A stretch of DNA of 64,000 bases from Segatella paludivivens DSM 17968 = JCM 13650 (GTDB lineage Bacteria > Bacteroidota > Bacteroidia > Bacteroidales > Bacteroidaceae). The position numbers and the translations under genes were made by a program. The notes below the pieces were generated by a model, which saw nothing but the letters and a program-made list of their open reading frames with translations, was not told the origin of the DNA and made no database searches. The stretch lies in contig NZ_KB890660.1 of NCBI RefSeq assembly GCF_000373185.1, positions 68,361-132,360 on the forward strand. Reading direction: 5' to 3'. This document shows, piece by piece, positions 36,033-45,196 of the stretch (position 1 is its first letter; each line of letters starts with the position of its first letter).

Positions 36033-37550
36033 TCATTCAACAGCCTTACTTGTCTTCCCAGAATTATATCTAATTATATAGAGCCCCCTTTTCTGCATGC
36101 TGTTGGTACGCATTCCGTTTATAGTATATATAGCTGTGATGTCGCCATTTGCATCATCTCCTTTTATGTTTTCCACGGCAGCAGTAGAACTATATTCAAC
36201 GTAGCCTATGTCTTTTGTGCTGCCTATACTATATCCCCTGCTAGCCACCTCTGTAAGTTTTGCAGTAAGGTCAGTTCCTGCGCCAATAAGTTTTGAACCA
36301 GAACTTAGATGAAGCAATGAACTCTCGGCAATACTTCCGTCGCTATTGCGTGAGGCAAGCACCTTTGATGTGTCTATACTTGCAAAATCAGAGGTACTTA
36401 CACTGAACCCTGAGTTCCATGTGTTGTTTTCATTCACAAGGTTGCTGCATTTAAACGAGTTTGTACCCTTTGAATCAAGACTTATACAGTTTTCTATATC
36501 AAGACTATAACCATTGTCATTGTAGAAACCATAGTTGCTTCCGCCATTATTTCCGTTAGCGTATGATGTGCAGTTGTATATCTGTATCTTGCCCGCGTCA
36601 CTGTTCTGGTCGAAACCTTTTACAGAGTTTCCAATAGAAAGACAACGGAACAGCAATACATCATGCTTTGTATTCGCTCCACCAATCTTGAATCCGTTCC
36701 CGTTTCCGTTGTTATAATATTCCTTCAATGAGCATTTGTGAGTTTTACCATTGTCATCGGTAATTGTTATTCCGTCTCCAGCAAACTGATTAAACCATGC
36801 TGCGTCTTTCTCCAGTCTGGGGAAATTGCTTAAGTCGAAAGTTGCAGGACCGTTTTGAAAACAGATACAGTTTATGAATACTGTTGTTCCTCCAATACGT
36901 TGATAGAAGTCCCATCCGTCATCAGAATTGTTCCATGATCTGCATCCAATATAAGTGTTTCCTGGAGACGCCTCGTATTGCTTGTCTCCGAATCCGTCAG
37001 CATTGCCTCCGAAGTCAGCAGCCGTAATACCACCTTTCTCATAGTCAAAGTTGTCGTGTGAGTCGCAGTTCAGTATAACGTTGTTTTTGCCTCCTTTTTG
37101 TTGTATACCTGTATCACTGTTGCCATATACGTCCATTAGTTCCATCATGTTATATGAACCATTGTTCTGGAATCCTTGTTTGCCGGCATATCTCACGGTA
37201 ACTCCTTTTATATGAACGTAGTCTGCATTAAGATCAATACCATGATTTCCATAAGTTTCGTTCCTGAAATCTAGAATAGGTTTGCTATTTTTGTAGGCAC
37301 CTATGAATATCATGTTGTTTTCTGTTCCTGATTTGCTTATTTTAATAGTGGAAGTCAAGTCGTATTGTCCGTCAAGCAGATACAGGTTGTCGCCAGCAAC
37401 GAGCTTGTCTACAGCAGTAGTTAATGCCATTGGAGAATCTGCACTGCTACCATCTCCTGTGGCATCAGGTGCGGTGTAGTAGTCTGTTGCCTTCATTCCA
37501 AATGGGCATAAGACTAACATAGTTATTAATAAATCGTGTTTTAGTTTCAT
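36033..37550 (-). CDS. PL9-type pectate lyase, right-handed beta-helix
   Basis: 505 residues. Signal peptide ends near GMKA, then a parallel beta-helix with asparagine-ladder turns (e.g. YGNHGIDLNADYVHIKGV, in part) and the PL9 hallmark ADFGGNADGFGDKQ and SWNNSDDGWDFYQ, which carry the Ca-binding Asp residues and the region of the catalytic Lys. PL9 enzymes cut polygalacturonate, or in some subfamilies RG-I, by beta-elimination. The last ~30 residues (IYTINGMRTNSMQKRGLYIIR in part) resemble the short C-terminal tails seen on many secreted Prevotella proteins. Own promoter at 37583-37590. Physically apart from the PUL but consistent with its pectin theme. Confidence 0.88.
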   Translation of the reverse strand: MKLKHDLLITMLVLCPFGMKATDYYTAPDATGDGSSADSPMALTTAVDKLVAGDNLYLLDGQYDLTSTIKISKSGTENNMIFIGAYKNSKPILDFRNETYGNHGIDLNADYVHIKGVTVRYAGKQGFQNNGSYNMMELMDVYGNSDTGIQQKGGKNNVILNCDSHDNFDYEKGGITAADFGGNADGFGDKQYEASPGNTYIGCRSWNNSDDGWDFYQRIGGTTVFINCICFQNGPATFDLSNFPRLEKDAAWFNQFAGDGITITDDNGKTHKCSLKEYYNNGNGNGFKIGGANTKHDVLLFRCLSIGNSVKGFDQNSDAGKIQIYNCTSYANGNNGGSNYGFYNDNGYSLDIENCISLDSKGTNSFKCSNLVNENNTWNSGFSVSTSDFASIDTSKVLASRNSDGSIAESSLLHLSSGSKLIGAGTDLTAKLTEVASRGYSIGSTKDIGYVEYSSTAAVENIKGDDANGDITAIYTINGMRTNSMQKRGLYIIRYNSGKTSKAVE

Positions 37551-37582
37551 ACTATTGTTATTTGTAGATTAATTCTAATACG

Positions 37583-37590
37583 CAAAGATA
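37583..37590 (-). promoter_or_regulatory. -7 box of the PL9 gene
   Basis: The minus strand reads TATCTTTG, an exact consensus match, 32 bases before the start codon at 37550. Confidence 0.55.
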
Positions 37591-37762
37591 TATAAATAGT
37601 CGTTTAGTGATATTATCTTTGATTATAATTAATGTTAGCAAATATACTTTTAACAAAGTGTTATTTTTTGCATTTTATGTCGTGGTTAGTTATGTTTTTA
37701 TTATTTTTGTATCCCACATTTAATATACTAGATATCGTATTATAAAGAAATATAAGTAAGGA

Positions 37763-38314
37763 ATGCAAGGAATAGATTTTATAGCAATAGATTTTGAAAC
37801 CGCCACAGGTAAGCGTGCTTCCATTTGCGAAGCTGGTATCTGTGTTGTGAAAGATAGCAAAGTGGTGGAAACTAAATCATGGTTAGTACGTCCAGAAGAC
37901 AATCAATATAGCTTTTGGAACATACAAATTCATGGCATACATCCTGAAGACACAGAAGATGCTCCCGAATTTCCAGATGTATGGAATGAAATAGGACAAT
38001 ACCTTAATGACTGTCCTGTACTCGTTGCCCACAATGCCGCTTTCGATATCAGTTGCATTCGCAAATCCTTGGAATATTATGGATTGAAGCATCCTGATAT
38101 CACATATTATTGTTCATTGCGTGCTGCTCGTCACCTCTATGATTTTGGGTGCAATAAGTTAGACTACTTGTGTGAGCAGTTTGATATTTCATATGAAACT
38201 CATCACCGTGCAGGGGATGATGCAAAAATGTGCGCTCGATTATTTTTAAAGGAAATAAAGGATGCTGGTTGGGTAGAGCTAAAGGAAATGAATTATTGTC
38301 AAGGCATCTTATAA
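37763..38314 (+). CDS. DnaQ-like 3'-5' exonuclease (DEDDh)
   Basis: 183 residues. Exo I motif IAIDFETAT with the D-x-E metal ligands, Exo II around VAHNAAFDISCIRKSLEYY (in part; Asp of NAAFD), and Exo III HHRAGDDAKMCARLF with the His and Asp of the DEDDh type. This is a stand-alone domain like the polymerase III epsilon subunit or exonuclease RNase T group, common in Bacteroidales. It probably trims or proofreads nucleic acid in the cytoplasm; its exact substrate is unknown. It faces a convergent HNH nuclease gene 47 bases away. Confidence 0.88.
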   Translation: MQGIDFIAIDFETATGKRASICEAGICVVKDSKVVETKSWLVRPEDNQYSFWNIQIHGIHPEDTEDAPEFPDVWNEIGQYLNDCPVLVAHNAAFDISCIRKSLEYYGLKHPDITYYCSLRAARHLYDFGCNKLDYLCEQFDISYETHHRAGDDAKMCARLFLKEIKDAGWVELKEMNYCQGIL

Positions 38315-38361
38315 TGATTGATAACTCAAGAGCATTGATGACGCCTAAACAATCATGATAA

Positions 38362-38910
38362 TCAATTCTTATGAAAACATCCTTCCAAACAAAATACTGT
38401 TAGCTTTTCTACCGAATGATTTTTCTCGCAAGAACCTTGCATGTTACACCAATTGCATAGTTCAGGTGGTGTCATATCCAATGTTCCTTGTTTTTCATGA
38501 AGAGAATATAGGTACTTTAAATATTTGCCTTCTGCTATTCGATCAATCCTATCTTTATTTTTGTAGCCAGACCATTCATAAAGTCTTTTGCCTCCTTTTG
38601 AAGAATTACAATGTTTACAAACCCTGATCACATTTTCAGGGATGTCTTCACCGCCACAGCATCTAGGCAATATATGTTCTGTGGTTAGATCTGTTTTTTC
38701 TCCGCAATAAATACATTCGTCTGGCTTTTCTTTTTCTTTTAACCATTCTCTAACAGATGAAGACCAATGAATTTCACCGGACAATAGTTGCTTATACTTT
38801 GTCGTAATCATACCATAGTTCGTCTTCCCCCAATGAGCAGATTCTGATATAATCTTTGCGTATTGATAGTATAACAATTGGCGTACGGTTTTTACATAAT
38901 TTGCAGGCAT
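38362..38910 (-). CDS. HNH endonuclease with extra Cys-rich tail
   Basis: 182 residues. The central HNH core is CIYCGEKTDLTTEHILPRCCGG followed by ENVIRVCKHCNSSKGGK (each quoted in part): two C-x2-C pairs that bind Zn, the H of EHILPR, N, and the second-C segment. The C-terminus holds a further cluster, C-x2-C-x5-C-x12-C-x3-C with two His, that is not part of the standard fold and could bind a second metal or cluster. N-terminal ~75 residues are helical and unassigned. It may be a homing-type or restriction-like nuclease; no partner methylase is visible. Gene-free AT-rich DNA lies upstream. Confidence 0.85.
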   Translation of the reverse strand: MPANYVKTVRQLLYYQYAKIISESAHWGKTNYGMITTKYKQLLSGEIHWSSSVREWLKEKEKPDECIYCGEKTDLTTEHILPRCCGGEDIPENVIRVCKHCNSSKGGKRLYEWSGYKNKDRIDRIAEGKYLKYLYSLHEKQGTLDMTPPELCNWCNMQGSCEKNHSVEKLTVFCLEGCFHKN

Positions 38911-39601
38911 GGCTTGTTTTTTATATATTAATATTCAACATGGTTTTAAATAACTTCCCTGCAAAAGTAACAAATTCTATTTATAATGCAAATAAATATA
39001 AAAAAATCATTTTGTAATTTATTGAAGCTTACATTGTTGATCATGAATAAACTAATAATTAAATTAAGTTGTTATGTTTTTTTTATTTCAAGCTGTTGTA
39101 TTATTCACTTGAATTAGAATTACTTATTTTGTAACTCTTGATTCTTATTTGTAATGTTATAAAAATGTATGAACGATTAAAGTGAATTTGTATTTTTATG
39201 ACAGATAATTTTTTCTTACGTAAGAAATTTGTCGAAAGATAAAAATCACCCAAGAGTTTAAAACTGCTAAAAAACCTCCACGCATAATATAATTACCTAG
39301 TTTGTAATGTGTTGAGAGTGGAGGATATTTCGTGATTTTGAACAAAAAAAATATTAGTGTTTTAAATCATATAAGATTTATAATACCATCGGCAATCACA
39401 GAGAACCAACTTTCTTATATTTGAACTGTTTTCGTTTCCCATTATTTACTAGAGCAATTGTGCCAAGGAATAAAATAGTTAAGAGCATAAATCGTTATCT
39501 TTACAATTCATTTGCAATATGCAAAATCACGTTTTGCTTTTTGTGATTACAAAACTAGGATAATATCGTCTTAAATAGAAAAACGACCCTATACATCCGT
39601 A
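38911..39601. other. AT-rich intergenic region of 691 bp
   Basis: No ORF is credible. It holds a perfect 16-bp palindrome TTTCTTACGTAAGAAA (39212-39227), the nested inverted repeats at 39242-39340, and the pair TTTGCA-ata-TGCAAA near 39510-39524 within the leader of the next operon. It carries the promoter of the GH43-like operon, although no exact TAnnTTTG box was found there. Confidence 0.5.
39242..39340. repeat. Triple nested inverted repeat, possible RNA structure or minus-strand terminator
   Basis: Outer arms AAAATCAC (39242-39249) and GTGATTTT (39333-39340), middle arms CCTCCAC (39275-39281) and GTGGAGG (39318-39324), inner arms ATTAC (39292-39296) and GTAAT (39304-39308). On the minus strand the middle stem is followed directly by TTTTTT, as in an intrinsic terminator. 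No minus-strand gene precedes it. Confidence 0.5.
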
Positions 39602-40510
39602 ATGATGAAAAGAGCTTTCAATATAATATTCCTGATAATTACAACATTTTTAGTATCATGCAGTAGTGACATATATATGTATAGCAGTTTCCATGAACCT
39701 GCTACAGATGGATTGCGCTATCTTTGGAGTCGTGATGGTATGCATTGGGACTCAATACATGGAACATGGCTATCTCCGAAAGTTGGAAAGCAGCACGTGA
39801 TGAGAGATCCTTCAATACAGTCAACACCAGATGGTGTTTTCCATATGGTTTGGACAAGTAGTTGGCGTGGTGACCGTGGTTTTGGATATGCATCTTCTCG
39901 TGACCTCGTGCATTGGAGCAAAGAAAGATTCATTGAGGTTATGCCAGATACGACAACTGTTAATGTATGGGCACCCGAACTATTTTATGATGATACACGT
40001 CGTGAAATGATGATCGTGTGGGCTTCTTGTGTTCCATATAAATTTGATAAGGGACAGGAAGAGGAGAATAATAATCATAGACTTTACTATACCACAACAA
40101 AGGATTTTGTGACATTCTCCCCTACAAAGTTGCTTGTTGACACCCATTTCAGTGCTATCGACGCTACGATATTAAAGCGTGGTAAAGACGATTATGTAAT
40201 GGTAGTAAAAGATAACACGCGCCAAAATCGCAATCTTCGTATTTCTTTTGCTCGTGATCCCCATGGCCCTTGGACAAAACCATCTGAGACATTTACTGAG
40301 AATTTTGTTGAAGGTCCTACTACCGTTAAGTTGGGCAAAGACTATATTATATATTATGACCGTTACCAGAAGCATGACTTTGGTGCAATGAAGACACGGG
40401 ATTTTATTCACTTTACAGACATTACATCTGAAATAAGAATACCTAGTCTGCATAAGCATGGTACAATTTTCAAAGTTCCAAAGCATTTGGTAAATAAATT
40501 GATAAAATGA
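39602..40510 (+). CDS. GH43-like five-bladed propeller lipoprotein
   Basis: 302 residues, with a lipobox (LVSC) so it is anchored to a membrane. The propeller shows GH43-type residues: base Asp in VMRDPSI, modulator Asp in AIDATIL, and acid Glu in FVEGPT. It is only one domain and shorter than the GH43 at 27681-29288, with a different subfamily appearance (perhaps GH43_18 or relatives). It should cleave an alpha-L-arabinofuranosyl, beta-xylosyl or galactosyl linkage, not determinable here. Its stop overlaps the next gene's ATG by four bases (ATGA at 40507-40510), so the two are translationally coupled. First gene of the three-gene plus-strand operon up to 45193. Confidence 0.75.
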   Translation: MMKRAFNIIFLIITTFLVSCSSDIYMYSSFHEPATDGLRYLWSRDGMHWDSIHGTWLSPKVGKQHVMRDPSIQSTPDGVFHMVWTSSWRGDRGFGYASSRDLVHWSKERFIEVMPDTTTVNVWAPELFYDDTRREMMIVWASCVPYKFDKGQEEENNNHRLYYTTTKDFVTFSPTKLLVDTHFSAIDATILKRGKDDYVMVVKDNTRQNRNLRISFARDPHGPWTKPSETFTENFVEGPTTVKLGKDYIIYYDRYQKHDFGAMKTRDFIHFTDITSEIRIPSLHKHGTIFKVPKHLVNKLIK

Positions 40511-43500
40511 AGAAACTGTTTTTTGTTACAATTGCACTATGTTCATTGGCTTTACCAATGAATGCGCAAGGAGCTCATTATTCAGGCAGTCAACTGAGTG
40601 ATCCTAATCGTCATGACGGAGGACTCTCGCCTGTTGTTGGAGTGCACAATATACAAATTCTTCGTGCTAATCGTGAACATCCTTCTTTGCAGAACGGAAA
40701 TGGTTGGACATATAATCATCAGCCAATGATGGCTTATTGGAAAGGTAAGTTTTATGTACATTATCTTTCTGATCCTTCGGATGAGCATATTCCACCTTCG
40801 CATACCAATCTGCAAACATCACTAGACGGATACCACTGGACTTCACCCGTTGCGATATTTCCCGAGTATCGTGTGCCTGAAGGATATACTAAAGTTGGTA
40901 ATAATATAAAAGCCCATAATCTGATTGCTGTAATGCATCAACGTGTGGGTTGGTATATAAGCAGTGAAAACCGTCTGTATGCTTTAGGGAATTATGGAGT
41001 AGCATTAGATCCCAAGGATGATCCAAACGATGGTAACGGCATCGGACGTGTGATAAGAGAAGTGAAAGCTGATGGTAGTTTCGGAAAGATCTACTTTATA
41101 TATTATAATCACTCTTTTAATGAGTCGAATACTGATTATCCATATTTCACTCATGCTGACAGACACCTTGTAAAGGCAGCAAAAGAGATTCTTGCTAACC
41201 CTCGTTATCGTATGCAATGGGTGGAAGAGGCTGACAGAAATGATAAACTTATTCCGCTTAACAAACCTTATAAGGCTTATAATGACTATACGTTGCCTGA
41301 TGGTCACCTTGTTGCTTTGTGGAAACATGCTCTTACATCAATATCCGCAGATGGTGGAAATACGTGGAGCCAACCTGTAGAACGTGCGGCGCGGTTCGTA
41401 AATAGTAATGCTAAGATTTGGGGACAGAGATTGTCAGATGGCAGTTACGCAACTGTATATAACCCTTCTGAATACAGATGGCCACTTGGCATATCTTTGT
41501 CGGCAGACGGACTTAATTACACAACTCTCAATCTTGTATGCGGAGAAGTTCCTCCAATGAGATATGGGGGCAACTATAAAAGTTTTGGACCACAATATGT
41601 AAGAGGAATACTTGAAGGTAATGGAATGCCGCAAGACGGCAATATGTGGGTAAGCTACTCAATGAATAAGGAAGACATTTGGGTGGCACGCATACCTGTA
41701 CCTGTGCAGATAGATTCACATAGTCAGGCAGACGATGACTTCTCTCGTTATTCGTCATTGTCACAACTTACCATGTGGAATATATATTCTCCTTTAATGG
41801 CACCAGTTGGAATAAGTGACAAATGGCTTACATTGAAAGATGAAGATCCTTTCGACTATGCACGTGTGGAGCGCAAGATACCTGCAACACGCGAGTTGAC
41901 AGTTGACTTTGATTTGCAGGCAATGCAAAATCATAATGGAATATTACAGATAGAATTTCTTGATGATAAAGGAATATCAGCATCTCGTATAGAACTTACC
42001 AATGAGGGCATTATTCGTGCGAAGAGTGGGGCACGATATGGCAAACTATGTGATTATGTTCCTAATCAGGTATATCATATTAAGGTACATCTAAGTGTAG
42101 ATCACCGCATGGCAGAATTCTTTGTTGATGGAAAAAATGCAGGAAAGAGAATATTCTATGCTCCAGTGCATGAAATAGAGCGGATAATGATGCGTACAGG
42201 TATTCAGCGTACAAGTCCCGACGTTGATTCTCCTGCTGACTGGAACGGAATATTAGATAATGCTGGCGCAATAGACTCACTTGCTGAATATCATATTGCA
42301 AATTTCAAGACTACAAGTGACGATGCCAGTGCCGGAACGGCTGTGTTAAAGTCATCTGATTATCACCATTATGTTGATTACTTCAATAATATGGAAGATG
42401 AGAATATCGTTCAGGCTATTCCTAACGACAGCGCATGGCAGTGGATGGAAAGCAATATACCTTTGTTTGATTGTCCGCAGAAAGACTTTGAGCAGACATG
42501 GTATTATCGCTGGTGGACACTTCGCAAGCATATAGAGAATACTCCAGTAGGTTATGCGATGACGGAATTTCTCGTAAAGCGAAACTATGCTGATAAATAT
42601 AATTTGATTGCGTCTGCCGTCGGGCATCATATTACTGAGAGTAGATGGTTGCGCAATCCAATATATCTTGACCAGATAATCAATACATGGTTTCGAGGCA
42701 ATGACGGAAAACCGATGAAGAAGATTAATTTCTATAGTTCATGGATTGCGTCAAGTATATGGAACCGCTATCTCGTTGATCATCGCAAGGACAATGCAAC
42801 AGCGTTGCTGAATGATTTGGTCTGGGAAAATAAACTGTGGGATAGTCATCGTTGGATAAATGAAAACAAACCGTCTCTATATTGGCAATATGACGTGAGA
42901 GACGCTATGGAAGAAACTATAAGTGGAGGACGAAAAGAAAAGAATGCACGCCCTAGCATTAACAGTTATATGTATGGAAACGATCGTGCTATTGCTAATA
43001 TAGCACGTCTTGCAGGAAAGAATGATGTTGCCACACTATACAATCTTAAGGCAGATACGATTAGAAATCTTGTAGAAACTAAGTTGTGGAACGACAGTGC
43101 AAAGTTCTTTGAAGTGAAATATCCAAATAATAAGTTTGCTGCTGTTCGTGAGGAAATAGGTTTTCTGCCATGGTATTTTAATCTGCCGACAGACAATAGC
43201 GACTTTTCTCAGGCATGGCTTCAGGTGACTGACGAGAAAGGATTTTCCGCTCCATTTGGGTTGACAACTGCAGAGCAACGTCATCCTGCATTCCGCAGCC
43301 ATGGAGTCGGTAAATGTGAATGGGACGGTGCCGTATGGCCTTTTGCCACTAGTCAGACGCTTACTTCAATGGCTAATCTTCTGAATGATTATACCCATCT
43401 ACCTATCATAAATAAAGATGGTGATAATTATGATTCGTGGCACAAAGCATATTTCACGCAACTTGAGAAATATGTGCAGAGTCAGAACTATCGTGGTAAA

Positions 43501-43854
43501 CCATATATCGGTGAATATCTTGATGAGACAACAGGATATTGGTTGAAAGGAGACCAAGAACGAAGCAGATACTATAATCACAGTACTTTTGCTGATCTTG
43601 TCATCACAGGATTGTGTGGTCTTCGCCCACGTCAGGACAATACCCTTGAAATAAATCCATTGTTACCAAACGGAAAATGGAAGTGGTTCTGCCTTGATAA
43701 CATCCTTTATCATGGTCATAACTTATGTGTTGTTTGGGATGAGACTGGCGGTAGATACCATATCGGACGAGGCATGACGATATTCGTTGACGGAAAGAAG
43801 GTCGCCAACAGCAATAAACTCGGCAGAATAATCGTTAAAGATATATTGAAGTAA
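40507..43854 (+). CDS. Propeller + sandwich + (alpha/alpha)6 glycosidase, GH143/GH142-like (BT1020 type)
   Basis: 1115 residues with a signal peptide ending near MNAQ. Residues ~25-420 form a sialidase-like propeller with repeated WxSP/SxDGG blades (e.g. SLDGYHWTSP, SADGGNTWSQP). Residues ~425-610 are a concanavalin-like sandwich (RELTVDFDLQAMQNHNG, in part). Residues ~640-1115 form an (alpha/alpha)6 barrel of the MGH1/YgjK class (SYMYGNDRAIANIARLAG, KCEWDGAVWPFATSQ, each in part). This order is what I recall for the B. thetaiotaomicron RG-II enzyme BT1020, with a 2-keto-3-deoxy-lyxo-heptulosaric acid hydrolase (GH143) and a beta-L-arabinofuranosidase (GH142). That identity is inferred, not proved; a GH33/GH63-like bifunctional enzyme is the alternative. 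Confidence 0.6.
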   Translation: MKKLFFVTIALCSLALPMNAQGAHYSGSQLSDPNRHDGGLSPVVGVHNIQILRANREHPSLQNGNGWTYNHQPMMAYWKGKFYVHYLSDPSDEHIPPSHTNLQTSLDGYHWTSPVAIFPEYRVPEGYTKVGNNIKAHNLIAVMHQRVGWYISSENRLYALGNYGVALDPKDDPNDGNGIGRVIREVKADGSFGKIYFIYYNHSFNESNTDYPYFTHADRHLVKAAKEILANPRYRMQWVEEADRNDKLIPLNKPYKAYNDYTLPDGHLVALWKHALTSISADGGNTWSQPVERAARFVNSNAKIWGQRLSDGSYATVYNPSEYRWPLGISLSADGLNYTTLNLVCGEVPPMRYGGNYKSFGPQYVRGILEGNGMPQDGNMWVSYSMNKEDIWVARIPVPVQIDSHSQADDDFSRYSSLSQLTMWNIYSPLMAPVGISDKWLTLKDEDPFDYARVERKIPATRELTVDFDLQAMQNHNGILQIEFLDDKGISASRIELTNEGIIRAKSGARYGKLCDYVPNQVYHIKVHLSVDHRMAEFFVDGKNAGKRIFYAPVHEIERIMMRTGIQRTSPDVDSPADWNGILDNAGAIDSLAEYHIANFKTTSDDASAGTAVLKSSDYHHYVDYFNNMEDENIVQAIPNDSAWQWMESNIPLFDCPQKDFEQTWYYRWWTLRKHIENTPVGYAMTEFLVKRNYADKYNLIASAVGHHITESRWLRNPIYLDQIINTWFRGNDGKPMKKINFYSSWIASSIWNRYLVDHRKDNATALLNDLVWENKLWDSHRWINENKPSLYWQYDVRDAMEETISGGRKEKNARPSINSYMYGNDRAIANIARLAGKNDVATLYNLKADTIRNLVETKLWNDSAKFFEVKYPNNKFAAVREEIGFLPWYFNLPTDNSDFSQAWLQVTDEKGFSAPFGLTTAEQRHPAFRSHGVGKCEWDGAVWPFATSQTLTSMANLLNDYTHLPIINKDGDNYDSWHKAYFTQLEKYVQSQNYRGKPYIGEYLDETTGYWLKGDQERSRYYNHSTFADLVITGLCGLRPRQDNTLEINPLLPNGKWKWFCLDNILYHGHNLCVVWDETGGRYHIGRGMTIFVDGKKVANSNKLGRIIVKDILK

Positions 43855-43879
43855 CTCTAATATATAAAACAAACTGATC

Positions 43880-45193
43880 ATGCAAAATATTAAATCAATA
43901 TTGGCATTGGCATTTTTGATGTTTATACATCAATCTCCAATTCAGGCACAGACATATTCTACAAAATATGAGAAACCATTAAGCACCGTAATGAACGGTT
44001 TGGAAAAACGCTTTAAGGTTAAGTTTAAGTATAATGTTGATACAACAGGATTGAAGTTAACTTATGCCGATTTCAGGGTGCGTGCTTATTCATTGGAAGA
44101 GTCGTTGAGAAATATTCTCGCTCAGTTTGATTTTAATTATTGGAAGCAGTCAGATAATGTATATAAGATAAAACCTTACGAATATCCTAGACGTCATGTG
44201 CAGGAAGGTGAGCAGATGCTTAAATACCTCAGTGGTATGTATTCAAATCGAGAACAGTTTGAAATGCGTCGTGACAGCGTGAGACGCGAGGTAAGAAAGC
44301 TACTGGAGATAGATAAATACAAAGACAGTCTTGTGCATCATAAGGCTATACTTGGTAAGATCATAAAGAATGACGGATATACAGTACAGAACATTTGTAT
44401 AGAAACTTTGCCAGGTGAACATCTGTTTGGAAGTATATATAGTCCTGCTACAAAGGGAAAACATCCACTTATCATTTGTCCTGATGGACATTTTAATGGT
44501 GGGCGTTATCGTAAAGACGAACAGCAACGTCTTGGGACTCTTGCCAGAATGGGCGCAATATGTGTGGACTTTGACCTATATGGATGGGGAGAAAGCGAAA
44601 TGGAATATGGCAAAGATAGCCACCAGACTGATCGTGCCCATGTGATACAGGCTTTGAATGCGGAAGTGTTGCTTGATTATATGTGGAATAACAGAAAAGA
44701 TGTTGACAAGAAGCGTATCGGCGTAAACGGCGGTAGTGGTGGAGGTACTCATACCATTCTGCTAACGGTTCTTGATAATCGTATTACGGCTGCTGCACCT
44801 ACGGTTAATCTAGCTAGTCATTTCGACGGAGGATGTCCTTGCGAAAGCGGTAAACCTATCCAATTGGCAGGCGGTGGTACATGTAATCCTGAACTGATAT
44901 CATTCTTTGCACCACGTCCTTTGCTCATTGTTAGTGATGGTGGCGACTGGACATCAAGCGTGCCAGAACTGGAGTTCCCGTTCCTGAAACGTATATATGG
45001 CTTTTATGGAGCTGAAGATAAATTAACGAATGTGCATCTGCCGAATGAACGCCACGACTTTGGAATCAACAAGCGTCAAGCCAATTATGATTTTTTTATA
45101 AAAGTGTTTAATCTTGACAAGACAAAACTTGACGAAAGCAAGGTGAAGATATTGGAACCTTCAGCCCTGCAAAGTAATATTAACGGAAAGTAA
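43880..45193 (+). CDS. Secreted alpha/beta-hydrolase esterase with N-terminal STN-like domain
   Basis: 437 residues. Signal peptide (to ~24, IQAQ), then residues ~25-95 with the STN/DUF4974 pattern (PLSTVMNGLEKRFKVKFKYN, in part; YSLEESLRNILAQFDFNY; VYKIKPY). This small domain is normally found on FecA-type receptors and FecR anti-sigma proteins. Residues ~165-420 are an alpha/beta hydrolase: nucleophile Ser in GGSGGG, an Asp in SDGGDW and His in NERHDFG. It may be a pectin methyl- or acetyl-esterase; the RG-II methylesterase BT1017 is an attractive comparison because of the neighbours. It starts 25 bases after the preceding stop and ends 3 bases before the convergent HTCS. Confidence 0.72.
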   Translation: MQNIKSILALAFLMFIHQSPIQAQTYSTKYEKPLSTVMNGLEKRFKVKFKYNVDTTGLKLTYADFRVRAYSLEESLRNILAQFDFNYWKQSDNVYKIKPYEYPRRHVQEGEQMLKYLSGMYSNREQFEMRRDSVRREVRKLLEIDKYKDSLVHHKAILGKIIKNDGYTVQNICIETLPGEHLFGSIYSPATKGKHPLIICPDGHFNGGRYRKDEQQRLGTLARMGAICVDFDLYGWGESEMEYGKDSHQTDRAHVIQALNAEVLLDYMWNNRKDVDKKRIGVNGGSGGGTHTILLTVLDNRITAAAPTVNLASHFDGGCPCESGKPIQLAGGGTCNPELISFFAPRPLLIVSDGGDWTSSVPELEFPFLKRIYGFYGAEDKLTNVHLPNERHDFGINKRQANYDFFIKVFNLDKTKLDESKVKILEPSALQSNINGK

Positions 45194-45196
45194 TTT

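Noticed and set aside
36033..36140. True type 9 secretion signal on the PL9 enzyme
   Set aside because: The tail resembles the short Prevotella C-terminal motif but is not long or complete enough to claim a T9SS sorting domain.
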